Notes: a model not told the origin generated them from the sequence alone. Shown: positions 6,884-13,596, counted from the first letter of the stretch. The stretch is DNA of 17,182 nt from Deltaproteobacteria bacterium (GCA_016874945.1 VGSO01000016.1:1-17182), one strand, 5' to 3'. Made by a program: numbers and translations.

Positions 6884-8299
6884 ATGGAGGCCCAGGGAAA
6901 AGACGAACTCAAAGAACTGCGGGACCGCCTCACGGTCACCCAAAAACTGGTGTGGGACCAAGTGGACGCGGCCACTCGGGAGGCCATCCAGGCATACGGC
7001 GAACGCTACAAGGTTTTTCTCGACCAGGCCAAGACCGAACGGGAAGCCGTGGCGGTCATTGAAGGCCTGGCCAAGGCCCGGGGGTTCGTGGACCTGCAAT
7101 CTAAGACTCCCGGAGATAAGGGCTACTACAATCATAAAGGCAAAACCATCGTCCTGGCGATAAAAGGAAGGCGGCCCCTGAGCGAGGGGGTGCGCATCGT
7201 GGCCGCCCACATTGACTCCCCCCGCCTGGACCTGAAGCAATATCCCCTTTATGAAGATACGGACCTGGCCTTTTTCAAGACCCACTATTACGGGGGCATC
7301 AAGAAATACCAGTGGCTGGCCCGGCCTCTGGCCCTCCACGGGGTGGTGCTCAAGGCCGACGGCGTCCGGGTGGAGTTCAAAGTGGGGGAAGATCCCGGGG
7401 ACCCGGTGTTCACCGTCCTGGATTTGCTCCCCCACCTGGCCCGCAAGGCCCAGATGGACAAAAAGGTGACCGAGGCCTTTGAAGGCGAAAAGCTCAATAT
7501 CCTGGTGGGGTCGCTGCCCCTGGGGGACCCGGAGACCAAGGAGCGTTTCAAGCTTTATCTCCTTAAATATCTGGAGGACCATTACGGCATCCGGGAAGAA
7601 GACCTGATCAGCGCCGAGCTGGAAGCCGTGCCCGCCGGCCCCGCCCGGGACATCGGCTGGGACCGGAGCCTGGTGGCGGGCTACGGCCAGGATGACCGAT
7701 CCTGCTCCTACGCGGCCCTGGAGGCCGTCCTGGACACTACCGAGCCGGAGTACACCTGCCTGGCCATGTTTTATGACAAGGAAGAGACCGGCTCCGACGG
7801 CAACACCTCGGCCAAATGCTGCCTCCTGGAAGAAGTCGTGGAACTCTTGCTGGAGCGCCAGGGGGAAAGCCCCCAGACCCGGCGGCGGGTGCTCATGAAC
7901 TCCCGGGCCATCTCCGCGGACGTCACCGGCGCCCTGGACCCGGATTACCCGGAAGTCCACGAGAAGCGCAACGCCGCCCGCCTGGGCTACGGCGTGGCCT
8001 TCCACAAGTACGGTGGCAGCGGCGGCAAGTATTACACCAGCGACGCCAACGCGGAATACGTGGCCTGGATCCGGCGCATATTCCAGGAGTTCGGGGTGGT
8101 ATGGCAGGCGGGCCAGTTGGGCAAGGTGGACGAAGGGGGCGGCGGCACCATCGCCAAGTACCTGGCCATCCACGGCATGGAGATCATCGACTGCGGCACC
8201 CCGCTGCTGTCCATGCACTCGCCCTTTGAGGTGGCCTCCAAGGCCGACCTGTACATGACCTTCAAGGCCTACCAGGCGTTTTTTAATGCCAGGGGTTAG
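6884..8299 (+). CDS. M18-family metallo-aminopeptidase (aspartyl aminopeptidase-like)
   Basis: Cytosolic aminopeptidase of MEROPS family M18, probably removing N-terminal residues from peptides, perhaps acidic ones. It has 471 residues. The dinuclear zinc ligands expected for M18 are visible: His109 (AAHIDSPRLDLK), Asp270/271 (GYGQDDRSC), Glu300 and Glu301 (DKEETGSDG), Asp346 (SADVTGALDP) and His445 (LLSMHSPFEVASKAD). A strong GGAGG lies 6 nt before the ATG. It is a monocistronic-looking gene divergent from the tRNA-Leu/tig block, and peptide trimming would complement the proteases next door, although that link is inference. The specific substrate (Asp/Glu versus others) cannot be read from sequence. 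The stop codon is inside a heptameric array. Confidence 0.93.
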   Translation: MEAQGKDELKELRDRLTVTQKLVWDQVDAATREAIQAYGERYKVFLDQAKTEREAVAVIEGLAKARGFVDLQSKTPGDKGYYNHKGKTIVLAIKGRRPLSEGVRIVAAHIDSPRLDLKQYPLYEDTDLAFFKTHYYGGIKKYQWLARPLALHGVVLKADGVRVEFKVGEDPGDPVFTVLDLLPHLARKAQMDKKVTEAFEGEKLNILVGSLPLGDPETKERFKLYLLKYLEDHYGIREEDLISAELEAVPAGPARDIGWDRSLVAGYGQDDRSCSYAALEAVLDTTEPEYTCLAMFYDKEETGSDGNTSAKCCLLEEVVELLLERQGESPQTRRRVLMNSRAISADVTGALDPDYPEVHEKRNAARLGYGVAFHKYGGSGGKYYTSDANAEYVAWIRRIFQEFGVVWQAGQLGKVDEGGGGTIAKYLAIHGMEIIDCGTPLLSMHSPFEVASKADLYMTFKAYQAFFNARG

Positions 8300-8323
8300 G
8301 GAGCAGGGATTAGGGAATAGAAG
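8296..8323. repeat. heptameric array overlapping the aminopeptidase stop
   Basis: Four in-phase 7-mers (TTAGGGA, GCAGGGA, TTAGGGA, ATAGAAG). The first unit contains the TAG stop codon (8297-8299) of the aminopeptidase gene. Confidence 0.55.
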
Positions 8324-8351
8324 GTCCCACTGCGATCCATTATCTGCGGCA

Positions 8352-8404
8352 ATCTGCGTCCATCGGCGGTTAAAATTAAAATTAAACCGCGGATGAACGC
8401 AGAT
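8352..8404. repeat. inverted repeat of the GATGAACGCAGAT family
   Basis: Arms 8352-8372 and 8384-8404 match at most positions (ATCTGCGT-CATC-GCGGTT type) around an AT-rich loop. The same words make up the outer arms of 9194-9402. The 8324-8573 spacer contains this element and no supportable gene. Confidence 0.7.
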
Positions 8405-8573
8405 AAACACGGATACGAAAACTGCTTGCAAACCTCGCCCCAATATGTTTTTCTAGTCGCTACTGTAATCTGAAGATAACTGTGCTCCGCCCCGCCCTGG
8501 GTAAACCAAAACATGGGCCTTAGGAATTCCTCACTTGAGGAAATGGCAGGGGCAATGAGCATTTTTTCACCGT

Positions 8574-8594
8574 AAACCGAAAACCGAAAACCGG
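8574..8594. repeat. heptameric array just upstream of a start codon
   Basis: Three 7-mers (AAACCGA, AAACCGA, AAACCGG) end 7 nt before the ATG at 8602, where a ribosome binding site would be expected. No purine-rich Shine-Dalgarno sequence is present. Confidence 0.6.
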
Positions 8595-8601
8595 CATTAC
8601 A

Positions 8602-9183
8602 ATGGGCAAGTTCTTTTCCAAATTCAAAACCGCGGCTCCCGACGCCGCGGTCTCCTCCTGGAGCAATCTCTCTCAATTTTACAGCCTCCTGATCTTTTTG
8701 ATCGCCGTGCCCTTTGTCCTCATCGTGGCCCTGGTATGGCTCACCGGCGTCCTGGGCTTCACCACCTGGATTCTGGCCGGGTTTGTCGGGTTATGCGCCT
8801 GGATCGGCTACCGCCTCCACCGCCGTTGGGGCGACCTCAAGGCCAAAATGGCGGCCCAGGGGAGCGAGTTCCAGGACATGATGCGGGATGCCGCCCGAAA
8901 CGGCAAAAATATGGAAATCTCTTTGCTCAACGGGCTTTTCACCGTGCGCTACCATGGGTCCCAGGGCCTCCCCGCGGCCCTGCCGGCTCGCCCCCAACCC
9001 CTGGCCCTGGAAGGGCCGGTGGTCATGGAGGCCACCGACACCCACCACGCCGCCGCCTGGCTCCCCCCGGAACGCCTGCGGGAAGAGCTGGAAGAATTTG
9101 TGCGCCTCCGGGATACCGGGATAATCAGCCCCGAGGAGTTCGACCGTATCAAGGCGGGGCTGCTGCAACGGCTTTCGGCTTGA
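8602..9183 (+). CDS. small membrane protein with C-terminal SHOCT-like domain
   Basis: 193 residues, function unknown. Residues about 27-70 form two closely spaced hydrophobic segments (YSLLIFLIAVPFVLIVALVW and FTTWILAGFVGLCAWIGY), with a basic RLHRR after the second. Then come a soluble linker and a proline-rich stretch (about 125-140). The last 35 residues (LREELEEFVRLRDTGIISPE then EFDRIKAGLL) match the short C-terminal SHOCT pattern: a helix, a Gly-Ile-Ile turn and an E-F/Y-x-x-K/R-K helix. SHOCT domains occur at the ends of many membrane proteins and are thought to mediate oligomerisation. No Shine-Dalgarno is visible before the ATG because a heptameric array occupies that position. It converges on the gene at 9424 across a palindromic terminator. 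Confidence 0.75.
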   Translation: MGKFFSKFKTAAPDAAVSSWSNLSQFYSLLIFLIAVPFVLIVALVWLTGVLGFTTWILAGFVGLCAWIGYRLHRRWGDLKAKMAAQGSEFQDMMRDAARNGKNMEISLLNGLFTVRYHGSQGLPAALPARPQPLALEGPVVMEATDTHHAAAWLPPERLREELEEFVRLRDTGIISPEEFDRIKAGLLQRLSA

Positions 9184-9193
9184 ATGATGGTTT

Positions 9194-9402
9194 TTAACCG
9201 CCGATGAACGCAGATTAACGCCGATATTAAAAGATTACCACTAAGAACACGAAGGACATACGAAGGAATTAAACGAATAATAAACAACAGGGGGCCTTGG
9301 CTTCAGCCAAGGCCCCCTGGATCTTTTCTCGGTGTTCTTCGTGTGTTTTTGTTGCTCTTTGACTTCTATTATCGGCGTTAATCTGCGTTCATCGGCGGTT
9401 AA
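9194..9402. repeat. 209-bp nested palindrome between convergent genes
   Basis: The outer arms 9194-9226 and 9370-9402 are perfect over 33 bp and contain TTAACCGCCGATGAACGCAG. Inside are imperfectly inverted blocks of the ACACGAAG/CTTCGTGT type and a perfect 15-bp central hairpin (9288-9319). The element fills almost the whole gap between the SHOCT-like gene and the next minus-strand gene. Same family as 8352-8404; its inner ACACGAAG part resembles 6726-6837. Confidence 0.85.
9288..9319. terminator. probable bidirectional terminator hairpin
   Basis: CAGGGGGCCTTGGCT (9288-9302) and its perfect complement (9305-9319) form a 15-bp stem with a 2-nt loop. On the plus strand it is followed by ATCTTTTCTC; on the minus strand by TTGTTTATTATT. 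It lies between two convergent genes. Its core GGGCCTTGGC recurs in the hairpin at 15140-15174. Confidence 0.6.
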
Positions 9403-9423
9403 TAACTAGTGGGTGGCGAACCA

Positions 9424-9912
9424 TCAGGGCGACGCGAGGGTCAGGGTGACCTGGGATTGATATTCACCGGCGGCCATTTCCGGGGGAGAGACAAGTTCGA
9501 AGTTAACCTGGCCTCGGTGGACGCCGCTGGAGGTCCAGCGGCCCAGGATTTTATCGGCGGCCCGGCTCAAGGACCCGTCCCGGAACCCTTCTCCCAGGGC
9601 GGTCCAGCGCACCTGGTGGATTGGGATGCGCCCCGCGGAGCCTTCCAAATCATTCTCGGCCCGCATGGTGAGAACCAGAGGACGATTGACTCCGGCTGCG
9701 CCTTTGGCCGTGACCTGCACCGCACCCTCCGCGGCCGGGATTATCGCCTGATCTTCAGCCCCCGCAAAAGTTACCTGGCTGCGGTCCAGGATAAGGGAAA
9801 CCTTGGGATGGATGCGGGCCATCAACCGCAAGGTCTTCTGGTCTTCCATTCCCCAGCTGAAACTGACCAGGGCCACGACGCAAAAAAGCCAGGCTGCCAA
9901 TAGCCTGGCCAT
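9424..9912 (-). CDS. secreted or lipidless exported protein of unknown function, beta-rich
   Basis: 162 residues from the ATG at 9912, opening MARLLAAWLFCVVALVSFSW, a typical Sec signal peptide with probable cleavage near residue 20-23. The remainder alternates hydrophobic and polar residues without helices or cysteines and ends GEYQSQVTLTLASP, the kind of closing beta strand seen in Ig-like or pilin/WxL-like beta sandwiches. That comparison is by pattern only. The frame stays open upstream to ATG 10062 (212 aa), but the extra 50 residues would bury the signal peptide and lie in a strongly structured stretch, so I prefer 9912. No good Shine-Dalgarno distinguishes the two. I do not recognise the family. 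Confidence 0.65.
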   Translation of the reverse strand: MARLLAAWLFCVVALVSFSWGMEDQKTLRLMARIHPKVSLILDRSQVTFAGAEDQAIIPAAEGAVQVTAKGAAGVNRPLVLTMRAENDLEGSAGRIPIHQVRWTALGEGFRDGSLSRAADKILGRWTSSGVHRGQVNFELVSPPEMAAGEYQSQVTLTLASP

Positions 9913-10014
9913 TATGCGCAGGGGCCTTCTGAAGCCACTATACCCCTCCGGCTCCCTCTTTACTCCTGAGAGTTCCCTTGCCTGGGGGCTGCCCATCTGC
10001 GGCTCTCCGATCTT

Positions 10015-10061
10015 TGAGGCAAGATCTGCAAGCCGGGGAGGTCCCGGCGCAGTTTGCCTCA
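10015..10061 (-). promoter_or_regulatory. three-tier stem-loop in the leader of the secreted protein gene
   Basis: On the minus strand TGAGGCAA/TTGCCTCA (8 bp), CTGC/GCAG (4 bp) and CCGGG/CCCGG (5 bp) are nested with short bulges, giving a 47-nt structured stem about 100 nt upstream of the preferred start. It could be a leader regulatory element, or part of an N-terminal coding extension if the 10062 start is used. It does not match any riboswitch consensus I can recall well enough to name. Confidence 0.4.
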
Positions 10062-10157
10062 TACGGTATGACCTCGGAGGGCTTAGAGGCCATTATTTAT
10101 TCAGAAACTCAAGCCGCCAATTTCCCGTGTCCACCAACCTTTTAAGACTGACCGTAA

Positions 10158-10184
10158 GCTATAACAGAAATTAATCTAATTCAA
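10158..10184 (-). promoter_or_regulatory. possible promoter of the secreted protein gene
   Basis: On the minus strand TTGAAT (10179-10184), a 15-nt spacer and TATAGC (10158-10163) in an AT-rich region. Initiation would be near 10150, giving a leader of about 240 nt to the preferred start. The spacer is short, so this is tentative. Confidence 0.35.
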
Positions 10185-10549
10185 GAAATATTTACATTTC
10201 GATCATGTTTTTGTTCCGAAAAGGGAAAAAAATAAAAATTTCCCCTGATTCCCTTGAACAAAGGTGGAAAATCCGGGGTTATTTTACCGAAAGGATGAAG
10301 GCAAAATAGAGAAAAGCTTTCTTCGGAAAAGGGAAGTCAGGGGGATTTTAAAAAGGGGTTCACCGGTTAATCATTGCTTTTACAATGCGCTTGGTCTGAA
10401 GCCTGCTGTTTGGGGATGACCAATTTCTATAGTAACTGTCGCGTGGCCTCCAACCGTGGCGGTAAAACCGCCCACGCCTCAACCTCCCGACCCCTGATCG
10501 CCGAAACCTGAAACAGCGGGCGGGGACCATCCTACACTCTTTCCTAATA
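10185..10549. other. gene-free AT-rich spacer
   Basis: No credible reading frame on either strand. It contains poly-A/T stretches, an 8-9 bp stem GTGGCGGT/ACCGCCCAC with one bulge (10456-10475) downstream of the next minus-strand gene, and nothing else I can support. The stem could end the transcript of the 10550-11170 gene but lacks a T-run. Confidence 0.5.
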
Positions 10550-11170
10550 TTACTCTTCGGGACGCAGTTCTTCCGCGCTCAGGGCAAAGGCGGGACCGGT
10601 GCTTAGGGAAGTCCCTTCCCAGAAGTCCCGGCGATAGCGGTAGTACAGATGGAGTCGGTCCAATGCCTGGGCCAAGCCTTTTAATGTTTCATCCCCCAGC
10701 TCATCGAGACAGAACTGCAAGAGGGCCAGGAAGGCTCCCGGCAGGTAAAGCTCCTCTTTCCCCAGGCTTCCCCGGAATTCCACGCGGTAACGGCCATCCT
10801 GGAATTGGTAAAACTCCGCCTGGTAGGTGCGAATCGCGGGAGAAAGGGGAGGTTCGGTGGAGTAACGAAGCTGTCCCAGGGGCAGACGAAGCCGCTTGGG
10901 GGGCCCTTCCGCGCCAATGAGCCGCTGACACACCTGCTCCACAAATTCCATCAACTGCCGGGCCACCTGAACCTTGTTCAATTCCGCCAGCTCATAAAGG
11001 ATCCGGGCATAGAGGTGGACCACCAGGGCGATGGGGTCATTTGGAGAATCCTGAGTCCGGTGCCACACGATGGAGGGAATTACCAGGTCATCGGCAAAAA
11101 AGTCAACCTGGGCCGTGGCCTTGTGCCGGCCTCGGTCCCGGCGAAATCGCTCCAGCAGCCGTTTAATCAT
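10550..11170 (-). CDS. hypothetical cytoplasmic protein, 206 aa
   Basis: I do not recognise this protein. It begins MIKRLLERFRRDRGRH, a basic amphipathic start, has no signal peptide or membrane segment, and is rich in aromatic, Leu and Arg residues. A Leu-rich helical middle (about 47-85) is followed by an acidic, aromatic C-terminal half with LYYRYRRDFWEG near 175-186. Codon use (GCC, CTG, CGG rich) matches its neighbours, and a promoter with a perfect -35 lies upstream, so it is probably real. No clear Shine-Dalgarno precedes the ATG; instead a 16-bp palindrome lies 11-26 nt upstream. It is divergent from the dnaJ-moaC-dksA operon. Confidence 0.7.
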   Translation of the reverse strand: MIKRLLERFRRDRGRHKATAQVDFFADDLVIPSIVWHRTQDSPNDPIALVVHLYARILYELAELNKVQVARQLMEFVEQVCQRLIGAEGPPKRLRLPLGQLRYSTEPPLSPAIRTYQAEFYQFQDGRYRVEFRGSLGKEELYLPGAFLALLQFCLDELGDETLKGLAQALDRLHLYYRYRRDFWEGTSLSTGPAFALSAEELRPEE

Positions 11171-11180
11171 AGCTTTAGAA

Positions 11181-11196
11181 AAGGATATCTATCCTT
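11181..11196. promoter_or_regulatory. 16-bp perfect palindrome in the 5' leader
   Basis: AAGGATA-TC-TATCCTT, two perfect 7-bp arms, 11 nt upstream of the 10550-11170 start. It could be an operator or an mRNA hairpin that carries the AAGGA purine tract. Neither is shown. Confidence 0.4.
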
Positions 11197-11299
11197 ACTT
11201 TGAGAGACCCCGTTAGCCGCTCTTTCTTAGGAAAACCACGGATGATTCCTGGCTCTCCGGCGCCGCCAATAGAAGTCGCTGAAATGCTTAAACAAGCGT

Positions 11300-11328
11300 A
11301 CATTACTCAATGGCGCTAAGAATGTCAA
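11300..11328 (-). promoter_or_regulatory. sigma70-type promoter of the 206-aa protein gene
   Basis: On the minus strand a perfect TTGACA (11323-11328), 17-nt spacer and TAATGT (11300-11305). Initiation near 11293 gives a leader of about 120 nt containing the palindrome at 11181-11196. Confidence 0.5.
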
Positions 11329-11372
11329 CGGTTTCCCGTCATCCACACTCATGGGGAGAAGAAAAATTAGGG

Positions 11373-11401
11373 TTTACTTCTAACCTAGAATAATTTATAA
11401 A
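11373..11401 (+). promoter_or_regulatory. candidate promoter of the dnaJ-like/moaC/dksA operon
   Basis: TTTACT (11373-11378), a 17-nt spacer and TATAAA (11396-11401) in an AT-rich patch. It is back to back with the minus-strand promoter at 11300-11328. Initiation near 11408 gives a leader of about 270 nt with several hairpins. Confidence 0.5.
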
Positions 11402-11506
11402 AATTTGATGATATTGCAGGTTTATAGGCCGAAGCCGAACCTTGGCCCTGGGGTGCGCCTAACTGCTTGAAGAAAAAAAACACATCCTCCAGGGAAAGGA
11501 GCAACG

Positions 11507-11523
11507 CCCGGCGCCGCGCCGGG
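11507..11523 (+). other. GC-rich hairpin in the operon leader
   Basis: CCCGGCG (11507-11513) and CGCCGGG (11517-11523) form a perfect 7-bp stem with a 3-nt loop, inside the 270-nt untranslated leader. The surrounding 11402-11676 holds no credible reading frame. Confidence 0.4.
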
Positions 11524-11552
11524 AAGCTGGAGATATCGTAAGAGCTGAAAAT

Positions 11553-11590
11553 GTCTAGATTCTTCGCCGCCTGGGGCGGCTTAGAATGAC
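11553..11590. repeat. degenerate dispersed repeat copy (TTAGAATGAC end)
   Basis: GCCGCC/GGCGGC (11567-11580 region) forms the centre, the right end reads TTAGAATGAC and the left part contains GATTCTTCG, matching the GTCATYCTG-ended elements at 4263-4323 and 6369-6431. The left end is eroded. Confidence 0.5.
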
Positions 11591-11676
11591 CAAGAATCTA
11601 ATCTTGTTATGGCCCCGAGTAATAAATTACCGGCTGGAGTGGGCGGGACGACGCGGGAATTTGGGGAACCGTGAGC

Positions 11677-12702
11677 ATGACCGCAGCCGATTATTATCAT
11701 ATCCTGGGTATCTCCCCGGAAGCCCCGTGGACGGAAATCCGGCGGCGCTACCGGGTGCTGGCCCGGAAATACCACCCGGACCGCAACCCCGGCAATTCGG
11801 ATGCGGCGGCCCATTTCCGCCAGGTGGCGGAGGCTTATGAAGCCATCCAGGAAATCAAGGCCCGAATCGGCGCCCATCCCCGCCCTGAAGCCCAAAAATA
11901 CCGACGTCCTCGGGACTTCCACCAGGAAGCGTTTTTTGAAGAGATTTTCGGCATCCCCCGGACCGGCGCGCCCCTGGTTGATTCTCCGGGAGCCGACTTC
12001 CGCTATGATCTGCAAATTCCTTTTGCCGCGGCCATCCGGGGGATGGAGACGGCCATTCAAGTTTTCCACACCAGTCATTGTTCCCCCTGCCGCAGCACCG
12101 GTTTGGCCCCGGGAGCCGGTTACCAGACCTGTCCCCACTGCCAGGGGCGGGGCCGCATGCTGGGAGGCCCGGGCCTGCTGCGCTTCGGCCCTATATGTGA
12201 AGGCTGCCGGGGCCGGGGGAAAATCGCGGTCCAAGTTTGTTTCCATTGTCACGGCCAGGGGTCCTGGGGCGAAACCCGGCGCTATCACCTCTCCATCCCT
12301 CCGGGTACCCGGGACGGCGCCCGGTTGCGCATTGTCGGCGAAGGGGGTGCGGGCTTCCAGAACGGCCCCCCAGGGAACCTGGAGGTGGTCATCCATGTTG
12401 AGCCCCATCACTTCTTCAGCCGGGTGGGGAACGACCTGCACTGCCGGGTCCAGGTCTCTTTTGCCCAGGCGGCCCTGGGCGGACCTGTCCGGGTGCCCAC
12501 CCTGGACGGCTTCTCCATCTTTAACCTGCCCCGGGGCACCCAAAACCGCCAGGTTTTCCGTTTCCCCGGCGCCGGCGCGCCCGGGGGAGATCAGGTAATG
12601 GAAGTGGTGGTCGTCACCCCTGAATCTCTCAACCCCCGGCAAACGGAGATTCTCCAGGAGATGCTCTCCCTGGAGCAGGAAAGTCTCATGGGAAGGCCAT
12701 GA
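11677..12702 (+). CDS. DnaJ-family (J-domain, zinc-finger) co-chaperone
   Basis: Probably stimulates a DnaK ATPase and delivers substrates. From ATG 11677 it has 341 residues: J domain at about 5-65 with HPD at 33-35, then a cysteine-rich region (about 142-205) with four CxxC modules (CSPCRSTG, CPHCQGRG, CEGCRGRG, CFHCHGQG), and two C-terminal substrate-binding beta domains starting LSIPPGTRDGARLRI. The glycine/phenylalanine-rich linker normal in DnaJ is missing; a short charged segment replaces it. The first zinc module has Ser for the usual second Gly position. GGGGA lies 9 nt before this ATG; the GTG at 11671 is only 3 nt away and less likely. Its TGA overlaps the moaC ATG. It may be a DnaJ paralogue rather than the housekeeping DnaJ. 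Confidence 0.9.
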   Translation: MTAADYYHILGISPEAPWTEIRRRYRVLARKYHPDRNPGNSDAAAHFRQVAEAYEAIQEIKARIGAHPRPEAQKYRRPRDFHQEAFFEEIFGIPRTGAPLVDSPGADFRYDLQIPFAAAIRGMETAIQVFHTSHCSPCRSTGLAPGAGYQTCPHCQGRGRMLGGPGLLRFGPICEGCRGRGKIAVQVCFHCHGQGSWGETRRYHLSIPPGTRDGARLRIVGEGGAGFQNGPPGNLEVVIHVEPHHFFSRVGNDLHCRVQVSFAQAALGGPVRVPTLDGFSIFNLPRGTQNRQVFRFPGAGAPGGDQVMEVVVVTPESLNPRQTEILQEMLSLEQESLMGRP

Positions 12703-13223
12703 CGGAATTTACCCATTTAGACCAGGAGGGACGGCTGCGCATGGTGGAGGTGGGTGACAAACCCGAAACCCTGCGCACCGCCGCGGCTTCTTGCCGGGTG
12801 GTGGTGGGCCCCCGGGTCTTTCCGCTACTCCTGGAAGGGACTCTTCCCAAAGGCGACGTCTGGGCCGCGGCCCGACTGGCCGGGATCATGGCCGCGAAAA
12901 ACACCGCCCAGCTCATCCCCTTATGCCACTCCTTGCCCCTCACCGGCATTGACATCGAGTTCTTCCCTGAACCCCAGGACTGCGCGGTGACCATCCGGTC
13001 CAAGGTGCGGACTTACGCCCGGACCGGGGTGGAAATGGAAGCCCTCACTGCCGCCGCGGTGGCCGCGCTGACCATATATGATATGTGTAAGGCAGTGGAC
13101 CGGGGTTTGGTTATTCAAGAACTGCTGTTGCTGGAAAAAAGCGGGGGCGTCCGGGGGGATTACCGCCACCCGGACCTGGCTTCCGATAATGCAAGTCCAT
13201 TGGAGCAGGCAGGAGTTAAGTGA
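12699..13223 (+). CDS. moaC: cyclic pyranopterin monophosphate synthase MoaC
   Basis: Converts the MoaA product 3',8-cyclo-7,8-dihydro-GTP to cyclic pyranopterin monophosphate, the second half of the first step of molybdenum cofactor synthesis. 174 residues, slightly longer than usual. The catalytic residues known from E. coli MoaC occur at the same numbers: Lys51, His77 (PLCHSLPL), Glu112 and Glu114 (GVEMEA), Asp128 and Lys131 (YDMCKAVD). The start overlaps the DnaJ-like stop as ATGA, and its own stop overlaps the dksA start as TGATG, so the three are translationally coupled. No other moa gene is in the window. Confidence 0.96.
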   Translation: MTEFTHLDQEGRLRMVEVGDKPETLRTAAASCRVVVGPRVFPLLLEGTLPKGDVWAAARLAGIMAAKNTAQLIPLCHSLPLTGIDIEFFPEPQDCAVTIRSKVRTYARTGVEMEALTAAAVAALTIYDMCKAVDRGLVIQELLLLEKSGGVRGDYRHPDLASDNASPLEQAGVK

Positions 13224-13588
13224 TGGAACCGGAACGTCTGGAGTTTTTCCGCCAGCTCTTGCAAGACCGTTTGCAAGAGATTTTGGGAGAAGCTGACAAA
13301 ACCCGAACCGATATGACCGGCATGGCCGCCTCGGCCTTCCCGGACCCCACGGACCGGGCCACCTTGGAAACGGACCGCAACTTCACCTTGCGGATCCGGG
13401 ACCGGGAACGGAAGCTCATCACCAAGATCCGGGAAGCCCTGGAGCGCATCGATGACGGGTCTTACGGCGTCTGTGAAATCTGCGGCGGGGACATCGCCGA
13501 AAAGCGCCTCATTGCCCGGCCGGTGACCACCATGTGCATAGCCTGCAAATCCCAGCAAGAGGCCCTGGAACGGTCCCGGGGCGTTTGA
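13223..13588 (+). CDS. dksA: DksA/TraR-family RNA polymerase-binding transcription factor
   Basis: Binds the RNA polymerase secondary channel and, with ppGpp, adjusts rRNA, tRNA and biosynthetic promoters. 121 residues from ATG 13223, which has AGGAG 7 nt upstream. The coiled-coil tip FPDPTDRA keeps the functional Asp41, Asp44 and Ala46 pattern of E. coli DksA, followed by IRDRERKLITKI. The C4 zinc finger is Cys84, Cys87, Cys105, Cys108 (CEICGG and CIACK). It is shorter than E. coli DksA, lacking the first 30 or so residues. It is the last gene of the DnaJ-like/MoaC operon. The intact DxxDxA tip argues for a true DksA function rather than a TraR-like remnant. Confidence 0.92.
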   Translation: MEPERLEFFRQLLQDRLQEILGEADKTRTDMTGMAASAFPDPTDRATLETDRNFTLRIRDRERKLITKIREALERIDDGSYGVCEICGGDIAEKRLIARPVTTMCIACKSQQEALERSRGV

Positions 13589-13596
13589 AAAGACTG

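Noticed and set aside
6842..8443. 533-codon minus-strand frame opposite the aminopeptidase
   Set aside because: It is the antisense of a gene whose metal ligands are all intact; composition (runs of VGAGL, HPDAVG) is typical of shadow frames.
9930..10010. Glycine riboswitch-like words (GGAGAG ... CTCTCAGG) on the minus strand
   Set aside because: The other conserved core strings (CGCCGAAGG and AAAAGGAC) are missing and no glycine gene is nearby; a covariance-model hit would be needed to revive it.
9913..10062. N-terminal extension of the exported protein to ATG 10062
   Set aside because: It would place 50 polar residues before a textbook signal peptide and lies over a strong stem-loop; kept only as an alternative start.
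11581..12642. 353-codon minus-strand frame opposite the DnaJ-like gene
   Set aside because: Shadow of a gene with HPD and four zinc modules; no start signals and no family resemblance.
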